Part shown: positions 1 through 7,843 of the stretch, piece by piece
How positions within the stretch are numbered: the stretch's first letter is position 1
How the letters are laid out: each line of letters opens with the position of its first letter
Assembly: GCA_004554385.1 (NCBI GenBank)
Contig: SFMO01000080.1
Location: 1 to 21,028, forward strand
DNA from: Ruminococcus flavefaciens
GTDB lineage: Bacteria > Bacillota > Clostridia > Oscillospirales > Ruminococcaceae
Length of the DNA: 21,028 nucleotides
Reading direction: 5' to 3'
Translations under genes and position numbers: made by a program
Notes under the pieces: model-generated
The model's input: only the letters and a program-made list of their open reading frames with translations
Database searches by the model: none
What the model was told of the DNA's origin: nothing

Positions 1-678
1 TATACAAAGCAGGACATTCTGCATCTCTGCGTCACTCTTTTTAATGTAGTGACAGTCATTTGTTGCTGCAAGAGGTATGCCTGTTTCGGAAGAGAGCTTA
101 TAAAGAAGAGGAAGAATCTTCAATTCTTCCCTGATGCCATGATTCTGTATTTCTATAAAATAATTGTCAGCGCCGAATATATCACGGTACTTCAGAGCAA
201 GCTCCTTTGCCTCATCATAATGTCCGTCGGTCAGAAGCCGCGGTATCTCTCCTGCAAGACAGGCAGACAGACAGATAAGACCACTGTGATACTTCTTCAG
301 CAGTTCAAGATCAACTCTCGGCTTGTTATAGAAGCCCTCTGTACTTGCTATTGAGACAAGCTTTACAAGATTTCTGTAGCCCTCATTGTTCTCACAGAGA
401 AGAATGAGATGATAAGGCGAGGAATCAAGCTTAGGCTCACGGTCATGGCGGGTACGTCTTGCGACATAGACCTCACAGCCGATAACAGGCTTTATCCCCT
501 CGGCTCTTGCGGTATTCCAGAACTCCACGGCACCATACATATTTCCGTGGTCTGTTATTGCGACTGCTGTCTGTCCCAGCTCCTTCACACGGGAGATGAG
601 TTCCTTTATACGGCAGGCACCGTCGAGAAGACTGTATTCAGTATGCACATGAAGATTTACAAACTCGTCACTTCTCAT
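1..678 (-). CDS. dnaE: DNA polymerase III subunit alpha, DnaE (N-terminal 226 residues, runs off left edge)
   Basis: Replicative DNA polymerase alpha subunit of the DnaE class. Only the N-terminal PHP domain and its surroundings lie in the window. The frame is open from ATG 678 to base 1. Visible motifs are HVHTEYSLLDG (residues 10-20), AITDHGNMYG (40-49), LSACLAGEIP (137-146) and NDCHY (207-211), all typical of the DnaE PHP domain. PolC is excluded because the protein begins directly with PHP and has no OB or exonuclease region before it. The start has a strong SD (GGAGG, 5 bases upstream) that lies inside the 3' end of whiA. The two genes overlap by 11 bases, so translation is probably coupled. 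It is the last visible gene of the long minus-strand operon. Confidence 0.97.
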   Translation of the reverse strand, partial: MRSDEFVNLHVHTEYSLLDGACRIKELISRVKELGQTAVAITDHGNMYGAVEFWNTARAEGIKPVIGCEVYVARRTRHDREPKLDSSPYHLILLCENNEGYRNLVKLVSIASTEGFYNKPRVDLELLKKYHSGLICLSACLAGEIPRLLTDGHYDEAKELALKYRDIFGADNYFIEIQNHGIREELKILPLLYKLSSETGIPLAATNDCHYIKKSDAEMQNVLLCI

Positions 679-1582
679 TACAGCCTCCTACTCTGCGTAT
701 CTCATCAGCCATTTTCGCCAACTTCTGAAAACGATGATTTACTCCCGAGCGGCTTATAGGCTCGCTGAGATTCTCACCTATCTCCTGAAGGCTCATATCG
801 ATATTCTCTATCCTGATCTGAGCCACTTCACGCAGCTCCTCCGAAAGGGTATCAAGCCCCACAGCCTTGTCGATAAGCTTTATATCATCTATCTGCTTCA
901 TAGCAGCCTTTACTACCTTGTCGATATTTGCGGCATCGCAGTTGGCTATTCTGTTGGCTTTGTTTCTGATGTCCTTATATATCTTTGTATTCATCAGCTC
1001 AAGAGTGCACTGTGACGCACCGATAAAGGTCAGTGTATCCTCAATGGATTCGCTGCCCTTGATATAAACTATATTCTGTCCCCTGCGAAGCACAGTCTTT
1101 GCAGTCACACCTATATCTCCGAGAAGTGTGGCAAGCTGTTCCGCAAGCTTCTCCTCAGGGCAGGCAAATTCAAGGTGATACTCCTTATTGGGGTCATTTA
1201 CGCTTCCGCAGGCTAAAAACACTCCTGCTGTAAAAACTCCGAGACTATTTGTGGCAATAATCTCGGAATCGATAGCTCTTGCATCATCTGCAAGATGATA
1301 TTTCTGAAAAACAGCTTCGGCAGTCTCACTGTCCGTATCACAGGAACAGAGCACTACACCGTTTTTTCTGACATGCTCCTCTATACTCAGCTTTTTGTGA
1401 AAAACAGCAGAGAACAGACTGCAAAAAAGCTCTGCGGAGATGCGGCTCTCACTCTGAAAACAAATATGCTGTCTTGTAAGCGTTCTACAAAACAAAAGCA
1501 TACCGTAAAGGCAGGCAAAACGCCTGTCCTTATCATTTACGGAAGAGCAGATCTCTCCCCTTACATCATTTGAGAAGGATAT
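668..1582 (-). CDS. whiA: WhiA, LAGLIDADG-like/HTH cell-division and sporulation regulator, probable ATA start
   Basis: WhiA family DNA-binding protein: an N-terminal homing-endonuclease-like domain without nuclease function and a C-terminal helix-turn-helix. Family signatures include AGVFLACGSVNDPNKEYHLEF, then ANRIANCDAANIDK and an HTH end with SRSGVNHR. The first ATG is at 1501, but the frame upstream of it encodes SFSNDVRGEICSS, which matches the conserved WhiA N-terminus that normally follows the initiator Met. No ATG, GTG or TTG exists between the in-frame TGA at 1589-1591 and 1501. The codon at the Met position is ATA (1580-1582), with SD GGGAG at 1592-1596 and 9-base spacing. From ATA the protein is 304 aa, the usual family size; from 1501 it is 277 aa. 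The gene lies 17 bases after rapZ and overlaps dnaE. In Gram-positive bacteria WhiA affects FtsZ-dependent division. Confidence 0.93.
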   Translation of the reverse strand: MSFSNDVRGEICSSVNDKDRRFACLYGMLLFCRTLTRQHICFQSESRISAELFCSLFSAVFHKKLSIEEHVRKNGVVLCSCDTDSETAEAVFQKYHLADDARAIDSEIIATNSLGVFTAGVFLACGSVNDPNKEYHLEFACPEEKLAEQLATLLGDIGVTAKTVLRRGQNIVYIKGSESIEDTLTFIGASQCTLELMNTKIYKDIRNKANRIANCDAANIDKVVKAAMKQIDDIKLIDKAVGLDTLSEELREVAQIRIENIDMSLQEIGENLSEPISRSGVNHRFQKLAKMADEIRRVGGCNEK

Positions 1583-1591
1583 TTCAACTCA

Positions 1592-1596
1592 CTCCC
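1592..1596 (-). promoter_or_regulatory. Ribosome binding site that supports the ATA start of whiA
   Basis: Minus-strand GGGAG lies in the 17-base gap after the rapZ stop (1600-1602). It is 9 bases before the ATA at 1580-1582. No comparable SD precedes the internal ATG at 1501. TTG at 1585-1587 also lies after this SD, but its frame closes after eight codons at TAA 1561-1563. Confidence 0.6.
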
Positions 1597-1599
1597 ATC

Positions 1600-2472
1600 T
1601 CAGAATTTCTTGTCTTTTGTAATATCACGGTGGTATTTCTGCACCTTATAATCTTTCTCCACAAGATGATCTGCCATAATCTCGGCAAAGGTTATGGAGC
1701 GGTGCTTTCCGCCTGTACATCCGAAGGAAATTACAAGCTGACTTTTACCCTCCTGTACATACAAAGGTATAAGGTAATCGATAAGGTCCTTGAGCTTGTC
1801 AAAGAGCACCTTTGACTGCTCAAAGCTCATAACATAGTCTCTTACGCAGCTGTCGCAGCCTGTATGATTGCGAAGCTCCTCTATGTAGAATGGATTGGGC
1901 AGACATCTGACATCAAAGACCAGATCCGCCTCTGTAGAAACACCGTATTTGAAACCAAAGGACATAACCTTGATAATCAGCGAATCTGAATTCTTCTCAA
2001 GGAAGATCCCCTTTACCTGCTCCTTTAACTGGGAGGAGGTAAAATTAGAGGTCTCTATATAGTAGTCAGCGATCTCACGAAGCTGTGAGAGCTGAGTCCA
2101 TTCATAGTTTATAGCGTCATGGATATTGCCGTTGAATTTATCATACAGAGGGTGTCTGCGGCGTGTTTCCTTATATCGTTTCAGCAGCACATCATGGCTC
2201 GCCTCAACGAAAAGTACCTTGACATCGACATCAGGCTGACGCTTAAGTTCAAGCCATGACTGATAGATCTCCGCAAACATTTCGCCTGTACGTATATCTA
2301 CCGCTACAGCTATTTTATTGATATCAGTTTCGGATTGTCTGCACAGATCAACAAACTGGGTAATAAGCTTAGGCGGAATATTATCCATACAGTAAAAGCC
2401 TATATCCTCCATTACCTCCATAACACTGGACTTACCTGATCCTGACATACCCGTAACTATAAGTAACTGCAT
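1600..2472 (-). CDS. rapZ: RapZ/YvcJ-family nucleotide-binding protein
   Basis: RapZ (YvcJ) P-loop ATP/GTPase-like protein, 290 aa, full family length. In E. coli RapZ is the adapter that delivers GlmZ to RNase E; in Bacillus YvcJ binds and hydrolyses nucleotides and affects competence. Visible features are Walker A GMSGSGKS (residues 8-15), MDNIPP (29-34), the C-terminal FGFKYG (172-177), DVRCLPNPFY (187-196), and the conserved GCTGGKHRS loop (251-259). ATG 2472 has SD GAGGAG. It is 22 bases downstream of murB and 17 bases upstream of whiA. In many Bacillota yvcK sits between rapZ and whiA; it is absent here. The exact role in this organism is unknown. Confidence 0.96.
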   Translation of the reverse strand: MQLLIVTGMSGSGKSSVMEVMEDIGFYCMDNIPPKLITQFVDLCRQSETDINKIAVAVDIRTGEMFAEIYQSWLELKRQPDVDVKVLFVEASHDVLLKRYKETRRRHPLYDKFNGNIHDAINYEWTQLSQLREIADYYIETSNFTSSQLKEQVKGIFLEKNSDSLIIKVMSFGFKYGVSTEADLVFDVRCLPNPFYIEELRNHTGCDSCVRDYVMSFEQSKVLFDKLKDLIDYLIPLYVQEGKSQLVISFGCTGGKHRSITFAEIMADHLVEKDYKVQKYHRDITKDKKF

Positions 2473-2494
2473 AATTCTCTCCTCAAATCAAAGC

Positions 2495-3397
2495 TCAGCT
2501 AAGGATAACAGGTTCAAGCTCAAGACAGAAACCTGTTTTCTCCTCAACGATCTTTCTGACCTTTTCACAGAGTTCAATAACGTCTGCACAGGTCGCATAA
2601 CCTTTATTGATAACAAAACCGCTGTGCTTTTCGCTGACCATAGCGCCGCCGCAGGTAAGTCCCTTAAGACCGCACTGGTCGATAAGAAGTGAAGCATAGC
2701 TGCCCTCGGGACGTTTGAATGTGCTGCCTGCGCTTGGGTAATCAAGAGGCTGCTTAGAGCTTCTCTTTGCCATACACTCAGACATTGCCGCCTTGATCTC
2801 ATCAGGATCTCCTGAGCCCAGCTCCATAGTCACAGATGTGATTATCCTGTCAGAGCCTGAGAAAAAGCTTCTTCTGTACGAAAGCTCCATATCGTCCTTA
2901 TCTATAGTGCGTATATTGCACTCCTCATCGATATATTCAGCAGATACAACAACATCCTTCATCTCACTGCCGTAAGCTCCTGCATTCATGTAGAGTGCGC
3001 CGCCTACAGTTCCCGGAATACCAAAGAGGTTTTCCATTCCTGTAAGTCCCAGCTGCTGAGCTCTTACACAGACCGAAGCAAGCAGTGCGCCTGCATCGCA
3101 GCGTATAGAATTCCCCTTTGCTTCGATACCGGAAAAATCACTGCCGAAATGCAGGATAACGCCGTCAAAGCCTTCATCGGAAACAAGCACATTGCTTCCT
3201 CTGCCAAGAATGCCGTACCTGATATGCTCCTGCTTCATATACTTTATCAGCTCGGCTGCCGATTCCGCAGAATTCACGTCGATCAGTGCTCTGCATGGTC
3301 CGCCGAATCTGAAGGTTATATATTCTTTAAGCGACACCTCGGGGGTTATCTTACACCCGAGTCTGTCACAGAGAGTTGTTAATCCATTGATATCCAA
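2495..3397 (-). CDS. murB: UDP-N-acetylenolpyruvoylglucosamine reductase (MurB)
   Basis: FAD enzyme that reduces UDP-GlcNAc-enolpyruvate to UDP-MurNAc with NADPH in cytoplasmic peptidoglycan precursor synthesis. About 300 aa. Motifs, numbered from the ATG at 3418: FAD-binding GRGSN (72-76) and GIPGTVGG (133-140), catalytic-region YRRS (181-184), SAGSTFKRP (229-237, with the proton-donor Ser), and the C-terminal LELEPVIL with the catalytic Glu. An ATG at 3418 would add seven residues, but no SD precedes it. TTG at 3397 has AGGGGG (3406-3411) 8 bases upstream, so I prefer TTG. The outer alternative is 2495-3418. It lies between hprK and rapZ in one operon. Confidence 0.95.
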   Translation of the reverse strand: MDINGLTTLCDRLGCKITPEVSLKEYITFRFGGPCRALIDVNSAESAAELIKYMKQEHIRYGILGRGSNVLVSDEGFDGVILHFGSDFSGIEAKGNSIRCDAGALLASVCVRAQQLGLTGMENLFGIPGTVGGALYMNAGAYGSEMKDVVVSAEYIDEECNIRTIDKDDMELSYRRSFFSGSDRIITSVTMELGSGDPDEIKAAMSECMAKRSSKQPLDYPSAGSTFKRPEGSYASLLIDQCGLKGLTCGGAMVSEKHSGFVINKGYATCADVIELCEKVRKIVEEKTGFCLELEPVILS

Positions 3398-3440
3398 AGT
3401 GTCTTCCCCCTGAATCATTCAGTTATGTATTTTTACTATG

Positions 3441-4400
3441 TCAGAATGCATCGTACTCACGAATAACTTCCTTAGGATCAGACTCCATACCGAGCCTGTT
3501 AAGAAGCTCACGGGCAGCATTATATCCCATCTTCTTCTGTCTGTTGTTCATAGCAGCAACTTCAAGTATTACCGCAAGGTTACGTCCGGGCTTTACAGGG
3601 ATCGTAAGGGACGGGATCTTAACACCAAGAAGGTTTACGAATTCTGTATCAACGCCCATACGGTCGTAGATCTTTTCTGAGCTCCACTGCTCAAGCTCGA
3701 CCATGAGATCGATCTTTTCAGTCATCTTAACAGCACCGATACCGAAAAGTCGTCTTGCATTGATGATACCTATTCCACGGAGTTCGAGGAAGTGGCGGAT
3801 ATTGTCAGGAGAGCTTCCGACAAGGCTGATATTCGACACCTTTCTGATCTCAACAGCATCATCTGCAACAAGTCGGTGTCCGCGCTTTACAAGCTCGATA
3901 GCAGTCTCGCTCTTACCTACGCCGCTCTCACCTGTTATGAACACACCTTCGCCGTAGATCTCGATAAGAACACCGTGGCGAGTGATCCTTGGTGCAAGGG
4001 TAAGGTTGAGGAAAGCGATGAGACCTGCGATAAAGTTTGATGTACTCTCCTTGCTTCTGAGAAGGGGTACCTCATACTGCTTGGCAAGCTCTGTCATCTC
4101 TGAGAATTCGGGAAGTTCTCTTGTGATAATGAGAGCAGGGATACGCTGTGAGAGAAGGAGCTCAAGGCGCTCCTTTCTTGTTTTTTCGTCGATAGTGGAG
4201 AGATAAGCAAATTCCATTTTGCCGATTATCTGTATACGCTCAGGGTTGAAATACTCATAGAAGCCCATAAGCTGCAGACCCGGACGGTTGACATCGTTTT
4301 CATCGATCATGATCTCATTTGCATCTCTGGGAACATAGATAGTCTCAAGCTTGAATTCATCTATGATCTTCTGAAGAGAGACTGTGAAATTTTCTGCCAT
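3441..4400 (-). CDS. hprK: HPr kinase/phosphorylase
   Basis: Bifunctional serine kinase/phosphorylase that modifies HPr at Ser46 and so controls CcpA-dependent catabolite repression and PTS activity in Gram-positives. Numbered from ATG 4400 (319 aa): conserved His in RHG (about 141-143), Walker A GESGVGKS (157-164), LVADDAVEI (177-185), HprK signature LRGIGIINARRLFG (207-220), and C-terminal VKIPSLTIPVKPGRN. A second ATG at 4412 would add MEFI, but its SD would sit only one base away. ATG 4400 has GGAG at 4407-4410 with 6-base spacing, so I chose 4400. It lies downstream of the DUF4015 gene and 22-43 bases upstream of murB, depending on the murB start. Confidence 0.97.
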   Translation of the reverse strand: MAENFTVSLQKIIDEFKLETIYVPRDANEIMIDENDVNRPGLQLMGFYEYFNPERIQIIGKMEFAYLSTIDEKTRKERLELLLSQRIPALIITRELPEFSEMTELAKQYEVPLLRSKESTSNFIAGLIAFLNLTLAPRITRHGVLIEIYGEGVFITGESGVGKSETAIELVKRGHRLVADDAVEIRKVSNISLVGSSPDNIRHFLELRGIGIINARRLFGIGAVKMTEKIDLMVELEQWSSEKIYDRMGVDTEFVNLLGVKIPSLTIPVKPGRNLAVILEVAAMNNRQKKMGYNAARELLNRLGMESDPKEVIREYDAF

Positions 4401-4441
4401 AATAAACTCCATTCTCCGAGGTATATTTCGGAAGTTATTTT

Positions 4442-5644
4442 TTAGCCGAATACATATGAATCGAACCCGTAATCGACTATTTCATCCTTTGCATCAATCA
4501 GATCCTGTGTGCTTACAGTGACTCCCGAGACACGGACCGCCACATTGAAGTCCTCAACATCCTCACCCACAAGATCAAGCATTTTCTTTACATTCTCAGC
4601 AGGAGTACCGCTGAATTCATAAACAGTATCATCTGTATAAACTCCGTAGCTGATCTCATCGATATCTATATTCAGTATAACAGTATTTACCTTCAGCAGC
4701 ATGGGCTGGAGCACATCGTCCTTGCCCTTCAGCAGATCAGCCGCATCAACTTCAAGAAGCATAGTTGAATCATTATGCATTATCTTATCATACATAAGGT
4801 TTGCAGCCGATGTAAGCGCCATATATCTGCCGGAACCCGTGACCTTATCACCGAGGAATTCCGCATCGGAAGGACGGAAATCAGGGAAGATGAAATCATA
4901 GCACACTACCTTGTCGAAGCCTGCTGACGAGATCTCATCAACAATATCGCCGTTATAGTTCACCGCAGTTTCCGAAAAAGGATTCATCCAGGGCTTGCCG
5001 CCTGCTTCCACTGAATTGTCTATCCACTGTGAACCGTCATCAATGGTAAGATAGCTCATATCACGGAAATATTTTGGCAGGGTATTGTCATCGAAGGTGC
5101 TGACAAGTGCAACAGGCTTATATCCTGCGCCAGATATGGTCGAAACTATATCCTTGAGCTTTATATACGATCTTATCAGACCTGCGGATGTTGCATAATA
5201 ATTATTTGAAGCATAATATATGTCACCGCCGCTGACCTTTAGGGGAACTTCGATATACTCGATACTTTCTCCCGAAGGAACTCTTTTCAGTGCATCCTTC
5301 AGAGTATCGGTACCGATAAGATCATTTGTGCTCAGAGCGTAGGCTCTGTATTTTTCCGCAGTTAAAGGAAGAGGCACAGCAGGCTCTGTATTCTCGGTAA
5401 CAGGCTCACCGTTTTCATCTGTAGCTGCCTCTGTGAGAGACTCTATCGATGAACTTCCGGGATTATCACCTTTTTTCTTAGAGTAATTTATAAGCGGCTC
5501 GGCAACACTGTATCCGATGAATCCTATACCGCCTATCAGAAGAACAGTAAGACCTACTGAAAAAGCTTTGCCCACAGGACTTTTGCCGTAGTAATTCTTC
5601 TCCTTGGTCTTATAGATCTTTCTTCCTTTGTTTTTAAACTTCAT
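4442..5644 (-). CDS. Membrane-anchored putative glycoside hydrolase, DUF4015-like
   Basis: 400-aa protein with a basic N-terminus, one transmembrane segment (about 28-47), a Ser/Glu/Thr-rich linker (about 55-95) and an extracellular domain that looks like a TIM barrel. The segment WMNPFS (219-224), followed by NGDIVDEISSAGFDKVVCYD and FIFPDF, resembles the DUF4015 glycoside hydrolase-like family, where a W-x-NP...YDYxRFP pattern is typical. The usual Arg before FP is not present (FIFPDF). Catalytic residues in this family are not firmly assigned, so substrate and activity are unknown; a carbohydrate or cell-wall role is inferred. ATG 5644 has an AGGAG SD. It sits between the Rnf-like genes and hprK in the same operon. 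Confidence 0.7.
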   Translation of the reverse strand: MKFKNKGRKIYKTKEKNYYGKSPVGKAFSVGLTVLLIGGIGFIGYSVAEPLINYSKKKGDNPGSSSIESLTEAATDENGEPVTENTEPAVPLPLTAEKYRAYALSTNDLIGTDTLKDALKRVPSGESIEYIEVPLKVSGGDIYYASNNYYATSAGLIRSYIKLKDIVSTISGAGYKPVALVSTFDDNTLPKYFRDMSYLTIDDGSQWIDNSVEAGGKPWMNPFSETAVNYNGDIVDEISSAGFDKVVCYDFIFPDFRPSDAEFLGDKVTGSGRYMALTSAANLMYDKIMHNDSTMLLEVDAADLLKGKDDVLQPMLLKVNTVILNIDIDEISYGVYTDDTVYEFSGTPAENVKKMLDLVGEDVEDFNVAVRVSGVTVSTQDLIDAKDEIVDYGFDSYVFG

Positions 5645-5678
5645 TTATTAACTCTCCTATAGTAACAGTATATGGCTT

Positions 5679-6251
5679 TTATTTCAGCGAATATACTGCC
5701 ATTGAAATGATCCCGAGGTAAACGAGCATTGCCGGAAATCCTCTGAAAGCTTCGGGGACCTTTGCAGAATTGAGCTTTCGGTATGCCGCAGCAAGCAAGA
5801 GAGCTGCAATAACAAAACCGATACCTGCTTCAAAACCTGCGGATATGTACCAGCCAAGATCAAATGACGAGCTGTCTTCGGCAGCCTTACCGCTTATGGT
5901 AAAAAGTGTACCCATAACAGCGCAGTTGAACGCCGAAACATGGATATACTTGCGGAAATCAGCAAACCAGCCTTTTCCTGCATAATACGATACGGTCAGC
6001 ATTACAACGTACAATACGCCTATAATGACAGTGTACAGCAGTAATCTCAGATCGGCAAGCTGATCGGGAAGCAAGCTGTCAATAAAATACGCACCGACTG
6101 AACCAAGAGTGGTAAATATGGTGATGATGCAGGATGTTGCAAGCATATTCTTCTTGCTGTCGGCAGCTATGAACATAGTGCTTGTACCGAGCGCCTGCGA
6201 AAGTATGAGATTAGCAGCAAGGAGAGCGATAAGTTCATCTATCAGAAACAT
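5679..6251 (-). CDS. RnfA/RsxA-like integral membrane protein, one cluster cysteine replaced
   Basis: Hydrophobic protein of 190 aa with about six membrane segments. It matches RnfA in order: the N-terminal helix with the LG-x-x-x region, FNCAVMG (110-116 counted from the upstream ATG 6257), and the C-terminal VPEAFRGFP near the end, corresponding to VPxxFRG in RsxA. In Rnf and Nqr complexes RnfA and RnfE each give two cysteines to a [2Fe-2S] cluster in the membrane. Here the first RnfA cysteine (LGLCPF in E. coli) is replaced by Ser in LGTSTM (residue 26), while the second (NCA, residue 112) remains. ATG 6251 is preferred because AAGGAG (6260-6265) is 8 bases away; ATG 6257 is only 2 bases away. 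It overlaps rnfE by 17 bases. Confidence 0.85.
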   Translation of the reverse strand: MFLIDELIALLAANLILSQALGTSTMFIAADSKKNMLATSCIITIFTTLGSVGAYFIDSLLPDQLADLRLLLYTVIIGVLYVVMLTVSYYAGKGWFADFRKYIHVSAFNCAVMGTLFTISGKAAEDSSSFDLGWYISAGFEAGIGFVIAALLLAAAYRKLNSAKVPEAFRGFPAMLVYLGIISMAVYSLK

Positions 6252-6867
6252 CAGCATTACTCCTTACTTCATTGTTTTTTGAGATAAGTCCGCGGATAAA
6301 TCTGTAAACGCCGCACATAAGTCCGAGGAAAATAAATCCGCCGAAGGGATGTGAAAGTCCGCTTATAACCGTGTTCATATCAACTATCCTGTTATTGATC
6401 GTACCATATGCGAAAAGCTCGCGTAAAACGCCTGTAATAAGCATAACAGCATCAAATCCGATGATACAGAATATCAGTGAGACTGCCATGTCAGTTCTCT
6501 TCATGCGGAAAAACCTTGCTTCCGTCTGAAAAACAATGAGAGAATTCACTGCAAGCAGCGGAAAATAGATGCCTATCCGCTCGATCACCCCGGGAAAGAA
6601 CTCCTGTGCAGCAAGCTTTACAGGTATATAAATTACAGCCGATATCATTGCATAGAGTATGATCTTGACAGTATACGGCAGCCTTTCAGGCACAAAAGAA
6701 CATATAAGCACCGACAAAAATGTCAGAGCAGTAAAGGCGTATACAAGAGCCTCAGCGTTTTTCAGTGTGTCTCCGCAGATTATAACGGGAGATATGACCA
6801 TCAGCCCTGAAAGCACGATGTTATCGCCAAGGACTCCGCCGAGAAGAGCTTTTTTCCTGCTATTCAC
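6235..6867 (-). CDS. RnfE/RsxE-like integral membrane protein, both cluster cysteines replaced
   Basis: Hydrophobic 210-aa protein matching RnfE/NqrD in layout, including the N-terminal GGVLGDN, a central FPLLAVNSLIVFQTEARFF (102-120) corresponding to PLIVTNCIVVGRAEAF in RsxE, and the C-terminal GGFIFLGLMCGV. The two cysteines expected for the membrane [2Fe-2S] cluster are Ser here: VISP (Ser26) in place of GLCP, and VNS (Ser109) in place of TNC. The start is GTG at 6867, with GGAGAGGGGG upstream and about 9-base spacing. It overlaps rnfD by 8 bases and rnfA by 17. Family assignment by fold is good; electron transfer is doubtful. Confidence 0.82.
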   Translation of the reverse strand: MNSRKKALLGGVLGDNIVLSGLMVISPVIICGDTLKNAEALVYAFTALTFLSVLICSFVPERLPYTVKIILYAMISAVIYIPVKLAAQEFFPGVIERIGIYFPLLAVNSLIVFQTEARFFRMKRTDMAVSLIFCIIGFDAVMLITGVLRELFAYGTINNRIVDMNTVISGLSHPFGGFIFLGLMCGVYRFIRGLISKNNEVRSNADVSDR

Positions 6868-7843
6868 TTACAGCAGCCCCCTCTCCTTCTGTACTCTCAG
6901 CCGCTATGGCTTCACTGTGTTCCTTTTCGGCTATCTCGATCTTCTTTTCAAGATTCTTGAAGCCCAGTGCGATCGGAGTAAACAGCACCGACACAATTAT
7001 GATAGCATTTTCCTTAACGCCTGTCGCAACAAGCACATATGAGATGACTCCGATGAAGAGTCCGTAGAAAAACGCATAATAATTCTTCTTCGGAGCTACC
7101 CTGACATCCGAAACAATATATATCGCCGAAAACAGGACCATATTCAGCACAAGGGAATACTTCAGCGAAGCCGCTCTTGAGCTGAGTACGGGAGTAACTA
7201 CTGCAAAGAAGCCTGTTCCGAATATCGTACCTATGAATGCTCCCGCAGAGATGCTTCTCCTGAACATAAGAACAATGGCTGCAACACAGAGCAGCAGCAC
7301 GCTCACAGAACCCGAAGGTCCGCTGAAATTACCGAGAAGCATTTCAAAATCTGTATGCGGAAAAACTCTTGTTGTATTGAAAACATATGAAGCAGACTTC
7401 ACCAAAGCCGCCGGCTTCTCGAATACGCCTGTTTTGGTATAGGGCTCACTGTACTGAAGAAGCTGTCTTCCCCATGAAGTCAGCACGAAAATATATCCTG
7501 CCGCCGCAGGTGAGAATATCATGTTTATCCTGCCGCCGAAAACATTTTTTGCAACAATTATGGCGAACAGCACTGCAATGGCAGCCACCCTGTAAGACAT
7601 TACCGCAGGAAACATAAGCGCAAGTATAAGCGCATCGGAGGTACATGTCAGATCGTCTGCCGTGAATTTTCTTTTCATAAGGCGAAGGGATACGAATTCA
7701 GCCGCAACCGATACCGCCATGCAAACTCCGGCGAGAGCAACAGAACGCATTCCGTAGTAAAAATAGGACATCAGCTCCAGAGTCAGGAGCGTAAGCATTA
7801 TATCAAGCCATATAAGGCGTTCTTTTCTCGCTTTTTTCAGCAT
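6860..7843 (-). CDS. RnfD/RsxD-like integral membrane protein, atypical flavin motif
   Basis: 327-aa multi-pass protein resembling RnfD/NqrB. Visible motifs are the N-terminal membrane helices, SDALILALMFP (69-79, the LLTGLLLAVSIPP region of RsxD), AKNVFGGRINMIFSPA (98-113, corresponding to AKQLYGGLGQNPFNPA), LLGNFSGPSGSVS (169-181), and IVSDVRV (243-249) where RnfD has TDPVT. The S-x-A-T-P flavinylation motif of RnfD is not recognizable; the nearest equivalent is NTTR at 156-159. An acidic Glu/Ala-rich tail (about 297-327) is extra. ATG 7843 overlaps the rpe stop by 7 bases. rnfC, rnfG and rnfB are not adjacent. It may be a repurposed Rnf membrane subunit. Confidence 0.82.
   Translation of the reverse strand: MLKKARKERLIWLDIMLTLLTLELMSYFYYGMRSVALAGVCMAVSVAAEFVSLRLMKRKFTADDLTCTSDALILALMFPAVMSYRVAAIAVLFAIIVAKNVFGGRINMIFSPAAAGYIFVLTSWGRQLLQYSEPYTKTGVFEKPAALVKSASYVFNTTRVFPHTDFEMLLGNFSGPSGSVSVLLLCVAAIVLMFRRSISAGAFIGTIFGTGFFAVVTPVLSSRAASLKYSLVLNMVLFSAIYIVSDVRVAPKKNYYAFFYGLFIGVISYVLVATGVKENAIIIVSVLFTPIALGFKNLEKKIEIAEKEHSEAIAAESTEGEGAAVSE

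Noticed and set aside
49..1067. Several plus-strand open frames
   Set aside because: They are antisense to dnaE and whiA, which have clear family motifs; no SD or domain in the plus-strand frames.
668..1501. whiA from the internal ATG 1501 as the real gene
   Set aside because: It removes the conserved N-terminus, has no SD, and is shorter than the family.
2488..2802. Minus-strand frame inside murB
   Set aside because: Shifted frame of murB; the murB frame holds the conserved motifs.
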